From: G965276675 sp965276675
Lineage (GTDB): Bacteria; Acidobacteriota; Terriglobia; Terriglobales; Acidobacteriaceae
DNA length: 64,000 nucleotides
Assembly (NCBI GenBank): GCA_965276675.1
Contig: OZ255624.1
Coordinates: 4,785,286-4,849,285 of the forward strand
Direction: 5' to 3'
The position numbers and the translations under genes were made by a program. The notes under the pieces are model-generated. The model made no database searches and was not told the origin of the DNA. It saw nothing but the letters and a program-made list of their open reading frames with translations. Positions 1-9,339 of the stretch are shown here, piece after piece (the stretch's first letter is position 1; each line of letters begins with the position of its first letter).

Positions 1-1
1 G

Positions 2-832
2 CCATCGGTCATGTTCACGCATAATGTCGAGGCTGAGATCTTCGAGCGGCACGCTGAACGCGCGCGCGGGCTGTGGCGTCTGATATGGACCGACCAGAGC
101 CGCAAGATGGCGCGCCTGGAGCAGAGCCTGGACCGTTATGATGCTGTCGTCGCGGTGTCGGAGCGTGATCGGGATATCCTCAAGAAGCGATACCGGCTAC
201 CCGTGGTCGAAGCGATCGACACCGGCGTTGACCTGAATTTCTTCGCGATGAACACCCCCGACAGCGAACCGGATCCGGGAGCAGACGGCGGGACACTGGT
301 CTTCACGGCGACCATGAGCTGGGCGGCCAATGTGGAGGGCATCCACTTTCTGCTGGACGAGGTGCTTCCCCGTCTGCTTGCGGCGCGCCCGCGCCTCCGG
401 GCGGTGATTATCGGCCGCAACCCCCCGAGCTCATTGATCGAGAAGGTCAAGACCCGGGGGCTGAATGTGGAGCTGACCGGGTTTGTCAATGACATTCGCC
501 CCTATGTCACGGCAGCGAACGTCTACGTCATCCCGCTGTTCGTCGGCAGCGGAACGCGCATCAAGGCTTTCGAGGCGATGGCAATGGGGCGGCCGGTGGT
601 TTCAACCAGCTTGGGAATTGAAGGTCTGGACGTCACGGACCAGCAGAATTTCCTGCGGGCAGACGACGCTTCGGCATTTACACACGCGATCCTGGCATTG
701 CTCGACGACGCAGCTCTCCGATCTCGGATCGCCGCGGCAGCGCGGCAACTGATGGAAGAGCGGTTTTCCTGGTCTCGGGTGGCTAGGCAATTTGAGGAAA
801 TCTGCCGGCGGACTGTGCAGCGACGGGTGTAG
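2..832 (+). CDS. Glycosyltransferase, GT4 family (5' end outside window)
   Basis: C-terminal 277 residues of a GT-B fold glycosyltransferase; the frame is open to the window edge before the first ATG at 11, so the N-terminus is missing. The visible part starts with a HNVE motif typical of the N-terminal domain of sugar transferases that make cell-surface polysaccharide. The C-terminal nucleotide-sugar domain carries the block GSGTRIKAFEAMAMGRPVVS, which holds the conserved Glu region and Gly-rich loop of GT4 enzymes. The donor and acceptor sugars cannot be told. A decayed second copy of its C-terminus lies at 3285-3625. The gene probably belongs to a polysaccharide cluster left of the window; the next genes run on the other strand. 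Confidence 0.85.
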   Translation, partial: PSVMFTHNVEAEIFERHAERARGLWRLIWTDQSRKMARLEQSLDRYDAVVAVSERDRDILKKRYRLPVVEAIDTGVDLNFFAMNTPDSEPDPGADGGTLVFTATMSWAANVEGIHFLLDEVLPRLLAARPRLRAVIIGRNPPSSLIEKVKTRGLNVELTGFVNDIRPYVTAANVYVIPLFVGSGTRIKAFEAMAMGRPVVSTSLGIEGLDVTDQQNFLRADDASAFTHAILALLDDAALRSRIAAAARQLMEERFSWSRVARQFEEICRRTVQRRV

Positions 833-863
833 AACCGCGCCTTCAACGTGATAGCGGTTCTCG

Positions 864-1928
864 TTAATGCGTCAGTTGCACATATTCCCAGGCCGCGTTC
901 CGCTGAGCAGGCGTCATCCCCGATCCCCCATGCCCGGCCAAAAATGCATCGAACTTGGCTCGTCTGGGATCGGCGCCGGCCGAAGCAGTGCGTGCGGAAT
1001 GCTGTTCAAGCCAATCGGCAGCGGGCTTGAACTTCGGCCAGCCCGGTTGCTCGGCCTCCAGGTCGACTTGCTGCCACACCGGGTGATGCGGCGGCTGTAA
1101 CAACTCAGGAAAATGCGTGAAAAAAGCGTTTGTGAAGGTAACCAGAGTTCGATAACGGTCACTGCCGGGCGCCCAATTAAACGCGGCCAAAGTAACGCCA
1201 ACACCAATAGTTCGAACGGTCTTCCCGTCCTGGATCAACCTCGGATAGTCGGCACTCGTTAACATGCCGTCCGGAAGATACATCTGGGCAAGATCCTGAT
1301 TTAAAGGAACATCCAGAAAGTGCAGGCCGGCGTCGGAAGGCGTTCGCGCAAATAGATTGATCGGCTTGCCGGAGACATAAACCATCGCGGCGATCTCGCC
1401 CCGCAGCAGTCGAACCTGGGCGATAGCCTGCTCCTCGGTTCGATACTTGGGCGTTACGCCTGAGAATTTGAAGACCATTTGGGCCGTCAGGTTTGTTCCA
1501 GCCCCTTCAGTGTCAATATTAACCGGCTTGTTATGCAGATCAGCGAGCGAATTGATCTCTGGTCGGGCAAGGATGTGCACGTCGTTGTCGTAAACCTTGC
1601 AGATATAAGACAGCTTCTGGATTTCACCGCTGAAAAGCTTTTCCTGTCTGACATACAGCAGCGAATCAGCATTGACAAAAGCAAGATCCACGCCCTTCAG
1701 GTGAAGCAGGTCGCCGATGTTTTGCAACGACCCTTTTCCTACGATGGGGATGATGCGCAGCGTATCAGAGTTCAGCACCGAGGTAAGATCGCTGGCCGCG
1801 CGCATGAAGGTCCCGTCGATCTGACCTCCCATGATCCCGATCGTGGCGGGTGGGGCGGCAGCACGCGAATGTCTGGCCACCATCGTGGCGGCCACCGGCG
1901 CGTATTGTAGCAACATCCGACGGCGCAT
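864..1928 (-). CDS. TAXI family TRAP transporter solute-binding protein
   Basis: A 354-residue exported binding protein. The N-terminus (MRRRMLLQYAPVAATMVARH, then SRAAAPPA) resembles a signal peptide with an Arg-rich start. The mature part has the TAXI pattern: an opening GIMGGQIDGT segment, KGSLQNI, and VNIDTEGAGTNLTAQMVFK. This family captures small organic anions such as glutamate-like acids for tripartite uptake systems. No TRAP membrane subunit (DctQM-like) is adjacent, so the partner is either elsewhere or the protein acts as a sensor. The gene starts 3 nt after the stop of the secreted Sel1-like gene (1932-2681) and is probably co-transcribed with it. Confidence 0.85.
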   Translation of the reverse strand: MRRRMLLQYAPVAATMVARHSRAAAPPATIGIMGGQIDGTFMRAASDLTSVLNSDTLRIIPIVGKGSLQNIGDLLHLKGVDLAFVNADSLLYVRQEKLFSGEIQKLSYICKVYDNDVHILARPEINSLADLHNKPVNIDTEGAGTNLTAQMVFKFSGVTPKYRTEEQAIAQVRLLRGEIAAMVYVSGKPINLFARTPSDAGLHFLDVPLNQDLAQMYLPDGMLTSADYPRLIQDGKTVRTIGVGVTLAAFNWAPGSDRYRTLVTFTNAFFTHFPELLQPPHHPVWQQVDLEAEQPGWPKFKPAADWLEQHSARTASAGADPRRAKFDAFLAGHGGSGMTPAQRNAAWEYVQLTH

Positions 1929-1931
1929 GGA

Positions 1932-2681
1932 TTACCTCGTGGACAGGGTTTCGGGGGAAGCGCCGACTTTGTCGCCGCGGAGGGCATCGGCGCGTTGATA
2001 CCACTTTTGCGAAAGCTCCGGATTTGGCTTGATCCCGCCCATGGGCATCTGACCCGTGCGATTTGGATCATATAACCGGCCCAGCGCGCGGGCCGCCACG
2101 GCATCATCATTCTCGGCAGCGACCTCATAAAAACGCCTCGCCTGGGAAATGTCGTGATGGGCTTCGGCGTCCTTGCCGCGCGCCAGCATTTCCGCCGCCA
2201 ACTGCCCTGCCGGCATGGGCGTGGATCGGCCGGTTGATCCAGTGGGTTTAGGCGGCGATGCAGGCGACGCTTTGGCCGAGCGTGCGGAATTGACGCTATT
2301 GGCCGCCGTCGGCGGCGCCTGCGTTGTTGGTGCGGTGTCTGGCGTTGGCGGGGACGCAGGCTTTTCGGGCTCAGCGCTCAAACTAGGCGGCGATACCGTT
2401 GCCACCCGGCCGCTGCGCTCGTGTTGCAGGAGACTTTGCTGCTGGCTCACCAGATGATCGAATTCTGTAAGTTGTTGCGGTGTTGCCGTGGGCAAAAGGT
2501 TGAGCATCGCCATCAGCGTTTCGGCAACGTTATCACCCTCGGGCGACCATTGCTTGCCAGCGTCGACCTCGGCATGAGCACGAGCGATCAACTCAGCAAA
2601 GGTAGCGTCCGCAGCCAGCGCCTGTGATGCCATCGTGCAGAGACTGAAGGCGGCAAACACAAGGCTTATATATATGTTCAT
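1932..2681 (-). CDS. Secreted protein with C-terminal Sel1/TPR-like segment
   Basis: 249 residues with a clear Sec signal peptide (hydrophobic 4-20, cleavage likely after SQALA). Residues about 95-165 are a Pro/Ala/Ser/Thr-rich linker. The last 70 residues contain an alpha-hairpin pattern (AAENDDAVAARALGRLYD, then a WYQRA segment) like Sel1/TPR repeats, usually protein-protein contact units. It is upstream of, and 3 nt from, the TAXI binding protein, so the two probably form a periplasmic pair. Function unknown; the Sel1 assignment is by pattern only. Confidence 0.7.
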   Translation of the reverse strand: MNIYISLVFAAFSLCTMASQALAADATFAELIARAHAEVDAGKQWSPEGDNVAETLMAMLNLLPTATPQQLTEFDHLVSQQQSLLQHERSGRVATVSPPSLSAEPEKPASPPTPDTAPTTQAPPTAANSVNSARSAKASPASPPKPTGSTGRSTPMPAGQLAAEMLARGKDAEAHHDISQARRFYEVAAENDDAVAARALGRLYDPNRTGQMPMGGIKPNPELSQKWYQRADALRGDKVGASPETLSTR

Positions 2682-3284
2682 GATTGGCCGACTCCCTTCC
2701 GAGATGTCATCCCGGTGAACGCTCCCGAATCAATACAGGCCAGTCAAATACATGCCGGATAATAACAATCCGGGCTTGCCATGTTTTTTACAGATACTTG
2801 CGTTAACTTTTGATAGTCTCTCTACAACATTTGTTAGCCTATATTGCCGCTGGCATTGTTTATTTGATCTAATGCTTTTCGGCCGTCGCGCACACAGGAT
2901 TCATCTAACATTTGCTTGAAGCTGCGGCCCTGACGACTCCCACGCCAGCATTTCGACGAAATGATCTGGCAAGCCAATCGATACGCAATTCGTGCAAGCC
3001 GTTTGCCCAGCAACTAACCGCGGTTCTGGAAAGTGGCTTGCCATTGGCGGTGTTCTGGACGATCCCGACGGCCGGGATCCACCCTGAAGGACTGAGGAAT
3101 GGCGTCGAACAGCCGCAGTGTCCGGCCCGGTCCTGCGCATCAGCCACGCGATGCATTTTCAGCCGCGCTTACCCTCTCTTGACCGCGCCACGGCATGCAT
3201 GCCCGCGGCATCAGCGTCTTGCGCAAGCTAGCGTGGACCGTGCGGACCGCTTCAGCAGCGCCGGGTCAGCATCGCGCGTGCCAA
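2682..3284. other. Gene-poor stretch, AT-rich then decayed
   Basis: About 600 bases with no convincing gene. Positions 2740-2880 are markedly AT-rich compared with the neighbours and probably hold the promoter of the leftward pair ending at 864. From about 2900 the composition returns to GC-rich and several overlapping open frames exist, but none has a recognisable domain. The stretch may include more of the decayed glycosyltransferase that becomes recognisable from 3285. Confidence 0.5.
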
Positions 3285-3625
3285 GGCCGGACGCGGATCA
3301 AGGCGTGCAAGGCGATTGCGATTGGGCGGGCGGTAGTTTCAACCTTGCTAGTGGTCCGATGCCCGCGGGCACTTCAGCCCGTCGGCTGCATCGGCCCACC
3401 AAATCATGCTCTGACCCATGCGGCACCTTTCGAATGTGTCGGAGCACTAGGCATCGAGGGGCTGGACCGCACGGATCGGAAGACCTTTCTGCAGGCGGTT
3501 GATGCGCCGCAATTCGCCGATGCCATTCTGGCATCGCTGGATGATGCGTCGATGCGCGCCCGGCTTGCCGAGGCAGTTCGGCGGTTGATGGAGGAGCAGT
3601 TTACCCGCTTCGAGACCCCGCTTTC
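3285..3625 (+). pseudogene. Decayed glycosyltransferase C-terminus, paralogous to the gene at 2-832
   Basis: An open frame (3195-3719) contains a segment that aligns with the C-terminus of the first gene: TRIKACKAIAIGRAVVST matches TRIKAFEAMAMGRPVVST, and GIEGLDRTDRKTFLQAVDA matches GIEGLDVTDQQNFLRADDA, followed by AILASLDDASMRARLAEAVR. The N-terminal two thirds are absent or unrecognisable. About 33 extra codons are inserted between the two blocks, and they contain a palindromic repeat (3348-3401). The insertion does not close the frame. After about 3625 the likeness ends. I read it as the remnant of a tandem duplication or recombination scar. Confidence 0.75.
3348..3401. repeat. Palindromic repeat inside the decayed glycosyltransferase
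   Basis: Starts CTAGTGGTCCGATGC and ends GCATCGGCCCACCA, which are inverted copies with one mismatch. An inner stem (CCG-GGGC / GCCC-CGG) closes on a loop containing TTC. The outer ends match the repeats at 49979-50025 and 55106-55160. It lies within an insertion of about 100 bases that splits a conserved block of the glycosyltransferase remnant, so it was acquired after duplication or during decay. Confidence 0.7.
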
Positions 3626-3732
3626 ATGGAGAGCCCGACGATGTCGTGAACAATACCTGCTTCCGGTAGGTTGCACATTGTTGAGAGACAGTACAGATTC
3701 GAGCTTCCAAGATATTTGAGCATCGCTGATTG

Positions 3733-5316
3733 ATGAGCATTCACCTGTCGACAGATTGCGGCGTCCTGCCGCAACGGCGTTCCCCTGCCAGCAGAGCGAA
3801 ATCCACCCAGAACGCCCAGGCCGCGGCGGCGGCGCTGGTGGCGTTCGTCGCGGCCTGGTCGGTCTATTTCGCGGTCACCGAGGCGCCCTTCGCGATCAAG
3901 CACGACATGGCGGAAGCCTACGCGTGGGGGCAGGAGTTCCAGCTTGGCTACAACCAGCACCCGCCGTTCTGGGCCTGGGTTTGCGGCCTGTGGTTTTCCG
4001 TGATGCCGCACACCCAATGGGCCTTCGGGTTGCTCAGCGCGATCAACGCGGCAATCGGACTGGCCGGGGCGTGGCCGCTGATCGGCCACTTCACCAGCGG
4101 CGGCAAGCGCCTGGCGGCATGGGCCCTGCTGCTCACGACCCCGTTCTACACGCTGTATGCATACAAGTACGACGCAGACACCATCTTCCTGTCCCTATGG
4201 CCGTGGAGCCTTCATTACTTCCTGAAATCGGTAGAGAGGCGCAGGATCCCTGACGCGCTGATGCTGGGTGGCCTGATCGGCCTGTCCCTGATGTCCAAGT
4301 ATTACGCGGCGATTCTGGTGGCGAGCTGCTTTCTGGCCGGCGTGCAGCACTCGGCCTGGTGGCGCTACATCCGGTCGGGCGCGCCGTACATATCGGCTGT
4401 CGTGGCGGCGGTGATCTGCGCGCCCCATATTGTATGGCTGCTGGTCAACGATGCGCCGCCGCTGCATTACCTCGCCAACCGCTCCGGTCTCGGCTGGGGC
4501 CTGATCACCTCGTTGACGGCGAAAACCGGATTGAGTTCGCTGGGGTCGAGCCTCGGTCTCGTGCTGATCGTCGGCTGGGCGGCCTGGACCGAGCGGCGCC
4601 GCGGCACGCAGACAGCCGGCCGCAAGCTCGCGAGGCTGCCGGCGGACGAGCTGCCGGGCGCCACGCTGCCCATCGCCACGCTGCCTCTGGGCTTGCTGGC
4701 GACGCTGGCGGTAACACCGCTGGTGCTGACGCTGGTCGGCGCGCTGATCCTGCGCACCAGAACAACGCCGGACATGCCGGTCGGCACTTTCCCGCTGGTC
4801 CCATTGCTGATCATCGAATTGATAGGCATCGTGGATGCTGACCGTCTGGCTCGTATCGCCTGCCGGCTGGCTGTCGTCGTCACGATCATCGCGGTCGTTG
4901 CGTCACCCGCGATTACCGCAACGCGCCTCTGGGCGTCGCACAAGTTAGAGGCAACGCCTTATCGGGACCTTGGGTTCGAGGTCACCAGGCTTTGGCACGA
5001 ACATATCGGCCTGAAGCTGGCCTATGTCGGCGGGTCCGACTGGTGCGAAAATGCCATCGCCTTCTACAGCCCGGACCGGCCGCATGCGTTCGTTCATTTC
5101 GACTACACGCGGAACCTGTGGATGACGCCCCAGGCGGTCGCCGAACATGGCTTGCTCTCCGCCTGCCGCGCCAGCGACCGGCTCTGCCTTGCCGAGACGG
5201 CGGGATTCGTTACGCCATCGACGATCCGCATCGAGGAGACGCTTGTGCATCGATTCCTCGACTTTTCGGGTGAGCCGATGCCATTTGTCTTCACCATCAT
5301 CCCGCCTGCGCGCTAG
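3733..5316 (+). CDS. Membrane glycosyltransferase, GT39/ArnT-like
   Basis: 527 residues with about ten hydrophobic segments. The first periplasmic loop after TM1 has an acidic pair in KHDMAEAYAWGQEF followed by QLGYNQHPPFWAW; an acidic residue and the HPP motif are hallmarks of the lipid-linked-sugar-using GT39/ArnT/PMT group. Such enzymes move a sugar from a polyprenyl phosphate to lipid A, protein or another glycan on the outer face of the inner membrane. I chose the ATG at 3733 over the TTG one codon earlier. The C-terminal part from residue 400 is soluble and carries the C-terminal periplasmic domain. The precise substrate is unknown. Confidence 0.8.
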   Translation: MSIHLSTDCGVLPQRRSPASRAKSTQNAQAAAAALVAFVAAWSVYFAVTEAPFAIKHDMAEAYAWGQEFQLGYNQHPPFWAWVCGLWFSVMPHTQWAFGLLSAINAAIGLAGAWPLIGHFTSGGKRLAAWALLLTTPFYTLYAYKYDADTIFLSLWPWSLHYFLKSVERRRIPDALMLGGLIGLSLMSKYYAAILVASCFLAGVQHSAWWRYIRSGAPYISAVVAAVICAPHIVWLLVNDAPPLHYLANRSGLGWGLITSLTAKTGLSSLGSSLGLVLIVGWAAWTERRRGTQTAGRKLARLPADELPGATLPIATLPLGLLATLAVTPLVLTLVGALILRTRTTPDMPVGTFPLVPLLIIELIGIVDADRLARIACRLAVVVTIIAVVASPAITATRLWASHKLEATPYRDLGFEVTRLWHEHIGLKLAYVGGSDWCENAIAFYSPDRPHAFVHFDYTRNLWMTPQAVAEHGLLSACRASDRLCLAETAGFVTPSTIRIEETLVHRFLDFSGEPMPFVFTIIPPAR

Positions 5317-5355
5317 CCGAGAGTGAGCGAATGAAGTGCACCAAAACCTCAATCG

Positions 5356-6282
5356 TCAAGTCGTTACAAAACGCGACCGCAGCGCGGCAAATGGCCGGCC
5401 GTCGATAGCGGCAAGACCCATACCGATCAATGCCATACCCATAAAAGCAGCGGGTTGTAGGTGTTCGTCCAACGCGAGAGTACCGAGAAGCAGCGCGCTG
5501 ACTGGCAGCAAGAAAGTAACGAGCAGTAAGTTGGTTGCCCCGGCCGTGGCCAGAATGCGAAAATAAAGAATGTAGGCGAGCACTGTGCAAAACACTGCAA
5601 TGCCGGCGAACGCGCCCCATACGCCCGAACCGGGCATCGGCAATGCCCAAAACCTATCAGTAAGCGCGGCAATTGGCAGCATCACGATTGTAGCGCCGGT
5701 TATCTGGCCCGTTGCGACATGCAACGACGGGCGGCCCTTAAACCGCCGACCATAAATGCCAGCAAACGCATAGGAGAGCGCGGCCAAAAGACAGGCGGCT
5801 TCGCCGGGAAGATTTTCGGAACTCAAACCCTGCAATGCGTCCGGCCCGATTAAGACAATCACGCCGAGCACGCCGAGTATCACACCCAAAACGCGCCCCC
5901 ACGTCAGTTTTTCATTCTCGGTCATAAAGTGGGCGGCAAGAACCGTGAAGACAGGTGTTGTTGCGTTCAGAATCGAGGCAAGCCCGCTCGACACCCGCGT
6001 CTCGCCCCAAACGATTAGACTAAAAGGGATCACGTTGTTCAGGAGTCCCATCACGACGAACTGACCCCAAGGAAGTGCCATCTTCATCGGGTCGCGGCGC
6101 AGAAGCAGGAACACGTTGAGGATGAGGGCCGCAAAACCTACCCGCCCCAGAACGACTGTGAACGGCGGCAGCTCGGTCACGAGAATTTTAAAAAAGAAGA
6201 AGGAGCTTCCCCACAAGGCGGAAAGGGTGAGCAACATGACCCATTCCGTAGCGCCCATCGGCGTAGTCTGCTCGACCCGCAT
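5356..6282 (-). CDS. DMT superfamily (EamA) transporter
   Basis: 308 residues with ten predicted membrane segments in two EamA halves. The first half opens with LLTLSALWGSSFFFFK and the second with ALSYAFAGIYGRRF. The family exports amino acids, metabolites or drugs, driven by ion gradients. It stands alone, convergent with the GT39 gene, and gives no clue to the substrate. Confidence 0.88.
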   Translation of the reverse strand: MRVEQTTPMGATEWVMLLTLSALWGSSFFFFKILVTELPPFTVVLGRVGFAALILNVFLLLRRDPMKMALPWGQFVVMGLLNNVIPFSLIVWGETRVSSGLASILNATTPVFTVLAAHFMTENEKLTWGRVLGVILGVLGVIVLIGPDALQGLSSENLPGEAACLLAALSYAFAGIYGRRFKGRPSLHVATGQITGATIVMLPIAALTDRFWALPMPGSGVWGAFAGIAVFCTVLAYILYFRILATAGATNLLLVTFLLPVSALLLGTLALDEHLQPAAFMGMALIGMGLAAIDGRPFAALRSRFVTT

Positions 6283-6690
6283 AATTCCTCCCCACTGCCC
6301 GATAGATTCGTCGGCAATGCCGAAGCGGTAACATGCTAGGTTCCCGACAGCCCTTCCGGTTCTTGCTCTGTAATCAAAGCGCCACGAACCAACGCTAGTA
6401 GAGTGGCTCGTATAATATCATCGTTAGTTTTACATGCGATTTAACCATTGTGGATTAAGTATCTATCGAGTAATCTAAGATTATGCTGCGTAATTCAAAG
6501 CCTCGGGTATTGTCTCTGTAGTCCTATTTTCAACGGCTTACATAGTCGAAAAGCTGCGACCGAAACTCAGCCCACAATGGCTGCTCCGGCTACCCTTGGA
6601 TTACCACCCAGGACGAGACACCGGACGCGCGAAAGGCTTCCATGCAGGCCGCCGCGAGTGACCACGAGCGGCCAGGATTTCGGAATTTAC
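6283..6690. other. Intergenic region, AT-rich
   Basis: About 400 bases between the DMT transporter start and the amidohydrolase stop. The part 6400-6500 is AT-rich and probably holds the promoter for the leftward transporter gene. I see no gene, strong hairpin or repeat. Confidence 0.5.
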
Positions 6691-7788
6691 CTACCGAAAC
6701 GTATATACATCCAGCGCATTGTCCCGAAACAGCATGCGCTTTTCGTCTTTCGTCATCTGAAACCTGAACGCCAGGTGCGGGTCGTCGAAGTCCCAATGCG
6801 GATAGTCGCTGGAGTACAACATCCGATCCCAGCCGATCCACTCGAAAACCTGACGCAGATCGTCGGGGCGTTCCGGCTCCTCCACCGGCTGCGTCGCGAA
6901 CCACAGGTTGGTCTTCATGTACTCTGATGGCTTGCGCTTCAGATGAGGCACCTCGTCGCGCATCTTCGCCCAGTGCGCGTCCAGCCGCCAGGCAAGCTGT
7001 GGTGCCCAGGCGAAGCCGCCCTCGATCAGCACGACCTTCAGCCGCGGAAACGCTTCGAACACCCCTTCCAGGATCAGGCTGGCGGCCTGGTTGTGCATCG
7101 AGTGCACCAGACCGTGGTGATCCTCGATGTAGAACTGTGGCCAGCCGCCGGCGGATGGTGCGCTGCTCTGCGTGCCGCCGATGTGCAGCCCGATCGACAG
7201 GCCGTTGGCTTGGGCAGCGGCAAAGATCGGCCAGTAACGTCGGCGCCCCAGTGGCTCCGAAGTCTTTGAGCCGAGCTGGATCTGGGCGAACCGCCAGTCG
7301 CCCGCGCGCTTCTCAATCTCGGCGACCGAGGCATCCGGGTCATCCGACGGCACCAGGATCGACGCCCGCAGCCGGGGTTCCGGATCGACAAACTCGTGCG
7401 CCTGCCAGTCGTTCATCGCACTGCACAGGGCCGCCGCCTCATCGAGGTTGCGCGACGTGTTGCCGCCCAGCAGCGGCTCCAGCACGCCGTAAGCGATGTT
7501 GTAGGGATCAAGCAGCTGCTTGCGTATGAAGTCCACGTCCGAACCCGGCAGCCCGCCTGGGGGCGGCCATGCATCGCGACGGGAGGTGTTCGGCGAAAAC
7601 CGCGGATACGTGCCACGATCAGCATAGGGACCGCAGTTGAACTTCCCATACTCGCCCAGGTGCTGCCGCCACCGCTCCGACAGGTAGGCGTTCAAGGCGC
7701 CCGGCTTCGGATAGGGATGGATGTCGCAGTCGATGATGCCCAGCCGGCTGTCAGCCGCGCCGGCTGGAATCGCAACGGGTGCGTTCAT
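6691..7788 (-). CDS. Amidohydrolase 2 family protein (second of a pair)
   Basis: 365 residues of the ACMSD-like metal-dependent TIM-barrel group. The N-terminal metal site is in IIDCDIHPYPK (D-x-H), and the C-terminal Asp is in LYSSDYPHWDFDDP. A middle His lies in GLHIGGTQ. Such enzymes hydrolyse or decarboxylate small aromatic or lactone-like compounds; the substrate cannot be told. Its ATG overlaps the last 4 bases of the upstream paralogue (7785-8843), so the two are translationally coupled. Sequence likeness between them points to duplication followed by divergence, possibly giving a heteromer. Confidence 0.85.
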   Translation of the reverse strand: MNAPVAIPAGAADSRLGIIDCDIHPYPKPGALNAYLSERWRQHLGEYGKFNCGPYADRGTYPRFSPNTSRRDAWPPPGGLPGSDVDFIRKQLLDPYNIAYGVLEPLLGGNTSRNLDEAAALCSAMNDWQAHEFVDPEPRLRASILVPSDDPDASVAEIEKRAGDWRFAQIQLGSKTSEPLGRRRYWPIFAAAQANGLSIGLHIGGTQSSAPSAGGWPQFYIEDHHGLVHSMHNQAASLILEGVFEAFPRLKVVLIEGGFAWAPQLAWRLDAHWAKMRDEVPHLKRKPSEYMKTNLWFATQPVEEPERPDDLRQVFEWIGWDRMLYSSDYPHWDFDDPHLAFRFQMTKDEKRMLFRDNALDVYTFR

Positions 7789-8843
7789 GACACTTCCTCA
7801 TTCAGACGCGGATAGGTTTGCAGCGGGTTCGTCACGCGGATCTTCTGCCGCAAACCGGCAGACAGGCCAGCCGGCATGACCGCGTTGCCTTCAAACTGCC
7901 AATGCGGATAGTCCGAAGCAAACAGCAGCATGTGGTCGGCATCTATCTGCTGGACGATCCGCTCTACCGCATCACCATCCGGCGCATCGAAGGGCTGGAT
8001 CGTCAGGCAAATGTTCGCGCGGATAATCTCGGCGGGTGAGCGGCTTACCCACGGCACCTCCGCCCGCACACCGCGCCAGGTCTTGACCGCGCGCCAGATG
8101 AAGCCTGGCAGCCAGCTAACCCCCGATTCCAGCAGCACGAACCGTAGCTCGGGAAACTTGTTGAACACGCCGTTCGAGATCAGGCTGAGCAACTGATCCT
8201 CAAACGCCTGCGAATTGGCGACATAGTCGTGCAGATAGTGCGAAGGCCACCCGGTTGACGTCGGGGCATGGCGGTACATGCTGCCGGCGTGAATGCCGAT
8301 CGGCAGGCCGTGGCGTGAAGCAGCCTGCCAGATCGGCCAGTAATACGACCGGCCCAGCATCATCTCGCAGGCCACTGGCATCAACACCTGCACGAACCGC
8401 CGGTCGCCCGCGCACCGCTCGATCTCCTCGGCGGCCAGCAGAGGCGCCTGTGCGGGCACAACGATGGAGGCGCGAAGCCGGGGCTCCTTATCCAGCCAAT
8501 GCTCCTTCACCCAGTCGTTGACGGCGGAGCAGATTGCCGCGCCCATGCTCTCGCTAACCGCGACCTGGCCACCAGTCAGCGGGTTGCAGATCGCCGCGGT
8601 GATGCCGAACGGGTCCAGAGCCTGACTGCGCATGGCCTGCAGACTGGCGGCCGGGCGCTGACCCTTGATGCGCCAGTCGGGGCGGCACGTTATCGGCGCG
8701 TTCGGAGGATAGGACATCATGTCGAAGCCATCGATACCCCGGGCGACAAACGACTCCCGCCAGAAATCGTTCATATAGGGCAGCAGCGCTTTGATATCGG
8801 GCACGCCAGGATGGATGTCGCAGTCGATCGCCGCAGCGCTCAT
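7785..8843 (-). CDS. Amidohydrolase 2 family protein (first of a pair)
   Basis: 352 residues from the ATG at 8843, six codons inside the longest frame; this start sits directly before the AAAIDCDIHPGVPD metal motif. The C-terminal SDYPHWQFEG block holds the last metal ligand, and GIHAGSMYRH the middle His. Same family and same layout as the downstream overlapping gene. Together they look like a catabolic pair in an operon of two; no regulator or transporter is next to them. The substrate is unknown. Confidence 0.85.
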   Translation of the reverse strand: MSAAAIDCDIHPGVPDIKALLPYMNDFWRESFVARGIDGFDMMSYPPNAPITCRPDWRIKGQRPAASLQAMRSQALDPFGITAAICNPLTGGQVAVSESMGAAICSAVNDWVKEHWLDKEPRLRASIVVPAQAPLLAAEEIERCAGDRRFVQVLMPVACEMMLGRSYYWPIWQAASRHGLPIGIHAGSMYRHAPTSTGWPSHYLHDYVANSQAFEDQLLSLISNGVFNKFPELRFVLLESGVSWLPGFIWRAVKTWRGVRAEVPWVSRSPAEIIRANICLTIQPFDAPDGDAVERIVQQIDADHMLLFASDYPHWQFEGNAVMPAGLSAGLRQKIRVTNPLQTYPRLNEEVS

Positions 8844-8949
8844 GGTCTTCTCCAGCGCCAACTATGCGACCCGGCTGATTTCAGTGTCAATTTCTGCCGC
8901 GGCACCCGGATGACCAGCAGGGCCCACGGCGGTCCTGTTGGCCCGGCGC

Positions 8950-9339
8950 CTACGAAGCTTTTTCCTTCACCGGCTTGGTGTCATTCGCCGCGATCGGCTT
9001 GACGACGCTGGTGATCGTCTCACGCAGCACGGTCACCCGCAGATTGGGCGCGATCTCCACCTCGATCTCGGCTGACGGAATCTGCTTGCCGTCCTTGTCC
9101 TGCACCATGGGTACGCGTTGTACGACGCCCAGAATGCCTCCGCCTGTCACCACCTTGTCGCCGCGCTTCAACGCCTGCAGCATTGTCCGCATCTCCTTCT
9201 GCTTCTGCTGCTGCGGGCGGATGAGCAGGAAGTAGAAGACGGCGAAGATCAGCACCAGCGGGGCGAACTGCGTCGCACTGCCCAGCAGGCCAGCGGCATC
9301 CTGCGCATAGGCCGGGGCAATCAGTCTAAACGGGTCCAT
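8950..9339 (-). CDS. yajC: Sec translocon accessory protein YajC
   Basis: 129 residues. One membrane segment (APLVLIFAVFYFLLI) is followed by the family signature RPQQQKQKEMRTMLQALKRG and a small beta domain (VVTGGGILGVVQRV). YajC binds the SecDF complex and assists protein export. In many alphaproteobacteria secDF follows; here it does not, and the downstream genes are the amidohydrolases, so yajC appears separated from secD/secF. Confidence 0.95.
   Translation of the reverse strand: MDPFRLIAPAYAQDAAGLLGSATQFAPLVLIFAVFYFLLIRPQQQKQKEMRTMLQALKRGDKVVTGGGILGVVQRVPMVQDKDGKQIPSAEIEVEIAPNLRVTVLRETITSVVKPIAANDTKPVKEKAS

Noticed and set aside
2912..3502. Open frame overlapping the glycosyltransferase remnant
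   Set aside because: No domain, atypical composition, and it overlaps the frame that aligns with a real family.
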